Of a stretch of 7,402 nt of DNA, positions 4,959 through 7,402 are shown piece by piece (position 1 is the first letter of the stretch; every line of letters starts with the position of its first letter). Source of the DNA: CAVQCX01 sp050050175 (lineage in GTDB: Bacteria; Pseudomonadota; Gammaproteobacteria; Chromatiales; Chromatiaceae); assembly GCA_050050175.1 (NCBI GenBank), contig JASFUT010000159.1, positions 1 to 7,402 of the forward strand, written 5' to 3'. The notes under the pieces are model-generated. The model did not search any database, was not told the origin of the DNA, and was given only the letters and a program-made list of their open reading frames with translations. Position numbers and translations under genes: made by a program.

Positions 4959-5666
4959 ATGCAGGATTTCGGACAGGCGTTCGCCCTGGCCTTCAGTCTG
5001 ATCGCGGGGGCCGACCCGGATCTGGTCGAGATCGTCGGCCTGTCCCTGCGCGTGAGCCTGACGGCGGTGCTGCTGGCCTGCGCCATCGGCCTGCCCTTGG
5101 GCGCAGGACTGGCCGTCAGCCGCTTTCCGGGGCGCGGCGCGCTCCTGGTGCTGCTCAACGCGCTCATGGGCCTGCCTCCAGTCGTGGTGGGGCTCCTCAT
5201 CTACCTGCTGTTGTCCAACGCGGGCCCCCTGGGTGTGCTGCAGCTGCTCTACACGCCGACGGCGATGATCATCGCGCAGACCGTTCTGGTCACGCCCATC
5301 GTCGCCGCCCTCACCCGCCAGACCGTCTCGGACCTCCACGACGAATACGACGAGCAGCTCCGCTCGCTGGGCGTGGACCGCCTGCGCGCGGTGCCCACGC
5401 TGCTCTGGGACGGACGTTACAGCCTGCTCACCGTCGCCCTGGCGGGCTTCGGCCGCGCCATCGCCGAGGTGGGCGCCGTAATCATCGTGGGCGGCAACAT
5501 CAACCACGTCACCCGGGTGATGACAACGACCATCGCGCTCGAGACGTCCAAGGGCAACCTCGCCCTCGCCCTGGCCCTGGGGGTCATCCTGGTGTCGCTG
5601 GCCATCGGCGTGAACGCCGGCGTGATGGCCTTGCGGGGCACCGCGGCGAGGGCCGCCTATGCCTGA
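4959..5666 (+). CDS. tupB: Tungstate ABC transporter permease TupB
   Basis: This is a 235-residue inner-membrane permease starting MQDFGQAFALAF. The ATG at 4959 has GGAG (4948-4951) seven bases upstream and matches where TupB proteins begin; an in-frame ATG at 4905 lacks good spacing. Hydrophobic segments include residues about 29-51, 61-85, a central pair, and a C-terminal one (LALALALGVILVSLAIGVNAG). The ATPase-contact EAA loop is EQLRSLGVDRLRAVPTLLWD (from about residue 132), and the TupB-typical AIAEVGAVIIVGGNI follows. Its IVGGNI and ALETSKGNL stretches fit the TupB/WtpB-like tungstate branch rather than ModB. It would form the channel for tungstate with the TupC ATPase, receiving substrate from TupA. 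The stop codon overlaps the tupC start by 8 bp (ATGCCTGA), indicating translational coupling. Confidence 0.88.
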   Translation: MQDFGQAFALAFSLIAGADPDLVEIVGLSLRVSLTAVLLACAIGLPLGAGLAVSRFPGRGALLVLLNALMGLPPVVVGLLIYLLLSNAGPLGVLQLLYTPTAMIIAQTVLVTPIVAALTRQTVSDLHDEYDEQLRSLGVDRLRAVPTLLWDGRYSLLTVALAGFGRAIAEVGAVIIVGGNINHVTRVMTTTIALETSKGNLALALALGVILVSLAIGVNAGVMALRGTAARAAYA

Positions 5667-6426
5667 GGCCGGCACCATGACGCTGGACCGGGCGCTGGAG
5701 CCGGAGCAGCCGTCCATCCTGCCCCTGCAGGCGCGGGGCCTGGTGCTCGAGCTCGGGGGCCAGCGCCTCATCGACGGCATCGACCTGGACCTGCGGCCCG
5801 ACAGCCGGACCGTCGTGATGGGGCCCAACGGCGCCGGAAAGAGCCTGCTGCTGCGGCTCCTGCACGGCCTGATCGAGCCCACGGCGGGCGCGGTCCGCTG
5901 GTCGTCGGACCTCGGCGGCCGGGAGCTGAGGCGCCGCCAGGCAATGGTGTTCCAGCGCTCGGTGCTGCTGCGCCGCTCGGCGGCGGCGAACGTCGCCTAC
6001 GCCCTGGCGGCCCACGGGGTGCCCCGCGCAGAGCGTGCCGAGCGGACCCGGGCCGCGCTGGCGTCGGCGCGCCTGGATCGGCTCGCCGCCCGCCCGGCCC
6101 GCGTGCTCTCCGGCGGCGAGCAGCAGCGCCTCGCCCTCGCCCGGGCGCTCAGCATCCGCCCCGAGGTGCTGTTCCTCGACGAGCCCACGGCCAACCTCGA
6201 CCCGGCATCGACGCTCGCCATCGAGGAGCTCATCCAGGCCGCCCACCGCGCCGGCACCAAGATCGTCTTCATCACCCACGAGCTGGCGCAGGCCCGGCGC
6301 CTCGCCGACGACGTCGTCTTCATGAACGCAGGGCGCGTCTGCGAGCACAGCCCGGCCGACCGTTTCTTCACCGCCCCGCGCTCCGAGGCCGCCGAGGCCT
6401 TCCAGGCCGGGCGGCTCGTCTTCTAG
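5659..6426 (+). CDS. tupC: Tungstate ABC transporter ATP-binding protein TupC
   Basis: This 255-residue ABC ATPase has all motifs intact: Walker A GPNGAGKS (55-62), Q-loop Gln99 in AMVFQRSVLL, signature LSGGEQQR (150-157), Walker B LFLDEP (171-176), D-loop NLDP and switch His207 in FITHE. It powers import through TupB. There is no C-terminal TOBE/Mop domain, unlike ModC; the oxyanion-sensing fold may instead be supplied by the separate gene at 7358. The start at 5659 overlaps the tupB stop. A second ATG at 5677, with GAGG eight bases upstream, would give a 249-residue protein and is equally possible. The substrate is assigned from operon context, because the ATPase alone cannot distinguish tungstate from molybdate or sulfate. 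Confidence 0.9.
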   Translation: MPEAGTMTLDRALEPEQPSILPLQARGLVLELGGQRLIDGIDLDLRPDSRTVVMGPNGAGKSLLLRLLHGLIEPTAGAVRWSSDLGGRELRRRQAMVFQRSVLLRRSAAANVAYALAAHGVPRAERAERTRAALASARLDRLAARPARVLSGGEQQRLALARALSIRPEVLFLDEPTANLDPASTLAIEELIQAAHRAGTKIVFITHELAQARRLADDVVFMNAGRVCEHSPADRFFTAPRSEAAEAFQAGRLVF

Positions 6427-6469
6427 CCGCAACCCCCCGCGGCCCCAACCGAGAGAGGAGGTCGATCCT

Positions 6470-7297
6470 ATGAATCGCCGTACCCTGTTGAAAGCCCTCG
6501 CTGCATCGGCGCTAGGCCTGAGCGTCTCCGCGGTGGCCGTGCACGCCGGCGACAAGTTCATCATCGTCCAGTCCACCACCTCGACGCAGAACTCGGGGCT
6601 CCTCGACTACATCCTCCCCAAGTTCAAGGCAAAGACCGGCATCGAGGTGCGCGTGGTGGCGGTGGGCACCGGTCAGGCCATCAAGAACGCGATGAACTGC
6701 GACGGCGACGTGCTCCTGGTACACGCCAAACCCGCCGAGGAGAAGTTCGTCGGGGACGGCTACGGCGTGGCGCGCCACGACGTCATGTACAACGACTTCG
6801 TGATCGTCGGGCCCGCCGCCGACCCCGCCGGGGTGACCGGGATGACGGACGCGCCGGCCGCGCTGGAGAAGATCGCGAAGGCCCAGGCGCCGTTCGCGTC
6901 CCGCGGCGACGACAGCGGCACCCACAAGAAGGAGATGCGTCTGTGGAAGGAGACCGATGTCGACCCGACGGCGGCTAGCGGCACCTGGTACCGCGAGACC
7001 GGCTCGGGTATGGGCGCCACGCTCAACGCCGCCATCGGCATGGGAGCCTACGTGATGACGGACCGGGCCACCTGGATCAGCTTCGGCAACAAGGGCGACT
7101 TCAAGGTGCTGGTCGAGGGCGACCCCCAGCTGTTCAACCAGTACGGCGTGATCCTTGTGAGCCCGGACAAGTGTCCCAACGTCAAGGCCGGGATGGGCCG
7201 GGTGTTCGTCGACTGGATGCTCGGCGACGAGGGACAGGCCGCCATCGCCAGCTACGAGGTCGACGGCCAGCAGCTCTTCTACCCGAACGCCAGGTAG
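6470..7297 (+). CDS. tupA: Tungstate-binding periplasmic protein TupA
   Basis: This 275-residue extracytoplasmic solute receptor captures tungstate for the TupBC importer. The signal peptide runs to about A26 (VHA before GDK). Its NRRTLLK start resembles a twin-arginine motif, so Tat export is possible. The mature protein opens with IIVQSTTSTQNSGLLDYILP, the TupA ligand loop; the usual TTTS is STTS here (residues 35-38). Other TupA-typical blocks are VGTGQAIKNAMNCDGDVLLVHA, the anion-binding SRGDDSGTHKKE and WYRETGSGMGATLNAA. TupA proteins bind tungstate with very high selectivity over molybdate. A strong Shine-Dalgarno AGGAGG (6456-6461) lies eight bases before the ATG, 43 bp after tupC, consistent with higher expression of the receptor. 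Placement after tupBC is not the usual tupABC order. Confidence 0.93.
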   Translation: MNRRTLLKALAASALGLSVSAVAVHAGDKFIIVQSTTSTQNSGLLDYILPKFKAKTGIEVRVVAVGTGQAIKNAMNCDGDVLLVHAKPAEEKFVGDGYGVARHDVMYNDFVIVGPAADPAGVTGMTDAPAALEKIAKAQAPFASRGDDSGTHKKEMRLWKETDVDPTAASGTWYRETGSGMGATLNAAIGMGAYVMTDRATWISFGNKGDFKVLVEGDPQLFNQYGVILVSPDKCPNVKAGMGRVFVDWMLGDEGQAAIASYEVDGQQLFYPNAR

Positions 7298-7315
7298 CAT
7301 CCGTGTCAACGCGGC

Positions 7316-7337
7316 TGCCGGCCCCCGATGGCCGGCA
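7316..7337 (+). repeat. Inverted repeat between tupA and the Mop gene
   Basis: TGCCGGCC (7316-7323) and GGCCGGCA (7330-7337) form perfect 8-bp arms with a 6-nt loop CCCGAT, 18 bp past the tupA stop and 20 bp before the next start. No T-run follows. It may stabilise the tupBCA mRNA or partly attenuate expression of the downstream gene. Confidence 0.5.
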
Positions 7338-7357
7338 ACCGCCGACAGGAGATCGAG

Positions 7358-7402
7358 ATGAGCATCAGCAGGATCAGCGCCCGCAACATCGTCAAGGGCG
7401 AG
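7358..7402 (+). CDS. Molbindin/Mop-domain protein, N-terminus only (runs off window)
   Basis: Only 15 residues are visible, MSISRISARNIVKGE. They carry the start signature of Mop/TOBE oxyanion-binding domains, I-S-A-R-N-x-x-K-G, normally continuing with a beta strand (V/I-x-x-V). AGGAG (7346-7350) lies seven bases before the ATG, and the gene is 60 bp after tupA on the same strand. Free-standing Mop proteins are about 70-140 residues, assemble into oligomers and bind molybdate or tungstate in the cytoplasm for storage or delivery. Its place after tupBCA suggests it handles the imported tungstate. The full length and number of Mop repeats cannot be seen. A start of ModE or another TOBE protein is less likely because in those the domain is C-terminal. 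Confidence 0.75.
   Translation, partial: MSISRISARNIVKGE

Overview
The window is about 70% G+C, densely coded and typical of a chromosomal segment from a gammaproteobacterium. The glrK-lipoprotein-glrR order is characteristic of that class. The very high G+C suggests an ectothiorhodospiraceae-like or other environmental lineage rather than an enteric; this placement is inference. No mobile elements, CRISPR arrays, tRNAs or rRNAs were found.

Region 1 (1-2471, + strand) is the 3' part of a two-component operon: the C-terminal half of a GlrK/QseE-type sensor kinase, a small lipoprotein at the QseG/YfhG position, and a complete GlrR/QseF-type sigma54-dependent response regulator. Region 2 (2472-2883) has no protein gene but is the most interesting stretch. 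On the minus strand, converging on glrR, it carries a sigma54-type promoter (GG-N10-GC), about 90 nt able to fold into two hairpins, and an intrinsic terminator with a T-tract. Upstream lie two near-matches to the GlrR operator TGTC-N10-GACA. Together these predict an unannotated, GlrR-activated small RNA, analogous in logic to enterobacterial GlmY/GlmZ. A perfect TGTC-N10-GACA also occurs at 3731-3748.

Region 3 (2884-4480) holds small envelope genes. These are a minus-strand membrane-anchored PRC-barrel-like protein, a plus-strand 46-aa entericidin-type lipoprotein, a gene-free stretch of about 475 bp, and a minus-strand 101-aa exported protein with two tandem 32-residue repeats. The last is preceded by a TTGACA promoter overlapped by an 18-bp palindrome.

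Region 4 (4481-7402, + strand) is a tungstate uptake operon in the order tupB (permease), tupC (ATPase), tupA (binding protein). It is followed, and cut by the window end, by a gene whose first 15 residues carry the molbindin/Mop signature S-A-R-N-x-x-K-G. An AT-rich repeat at 4835-4851 upstream of tupB is the best candidate for oxyanion-responsive control. TupA captures tungstate in the periplasm, TupB/TupC import it, and the Mop protein would bind or store the oxyanion in the cytoplasm.
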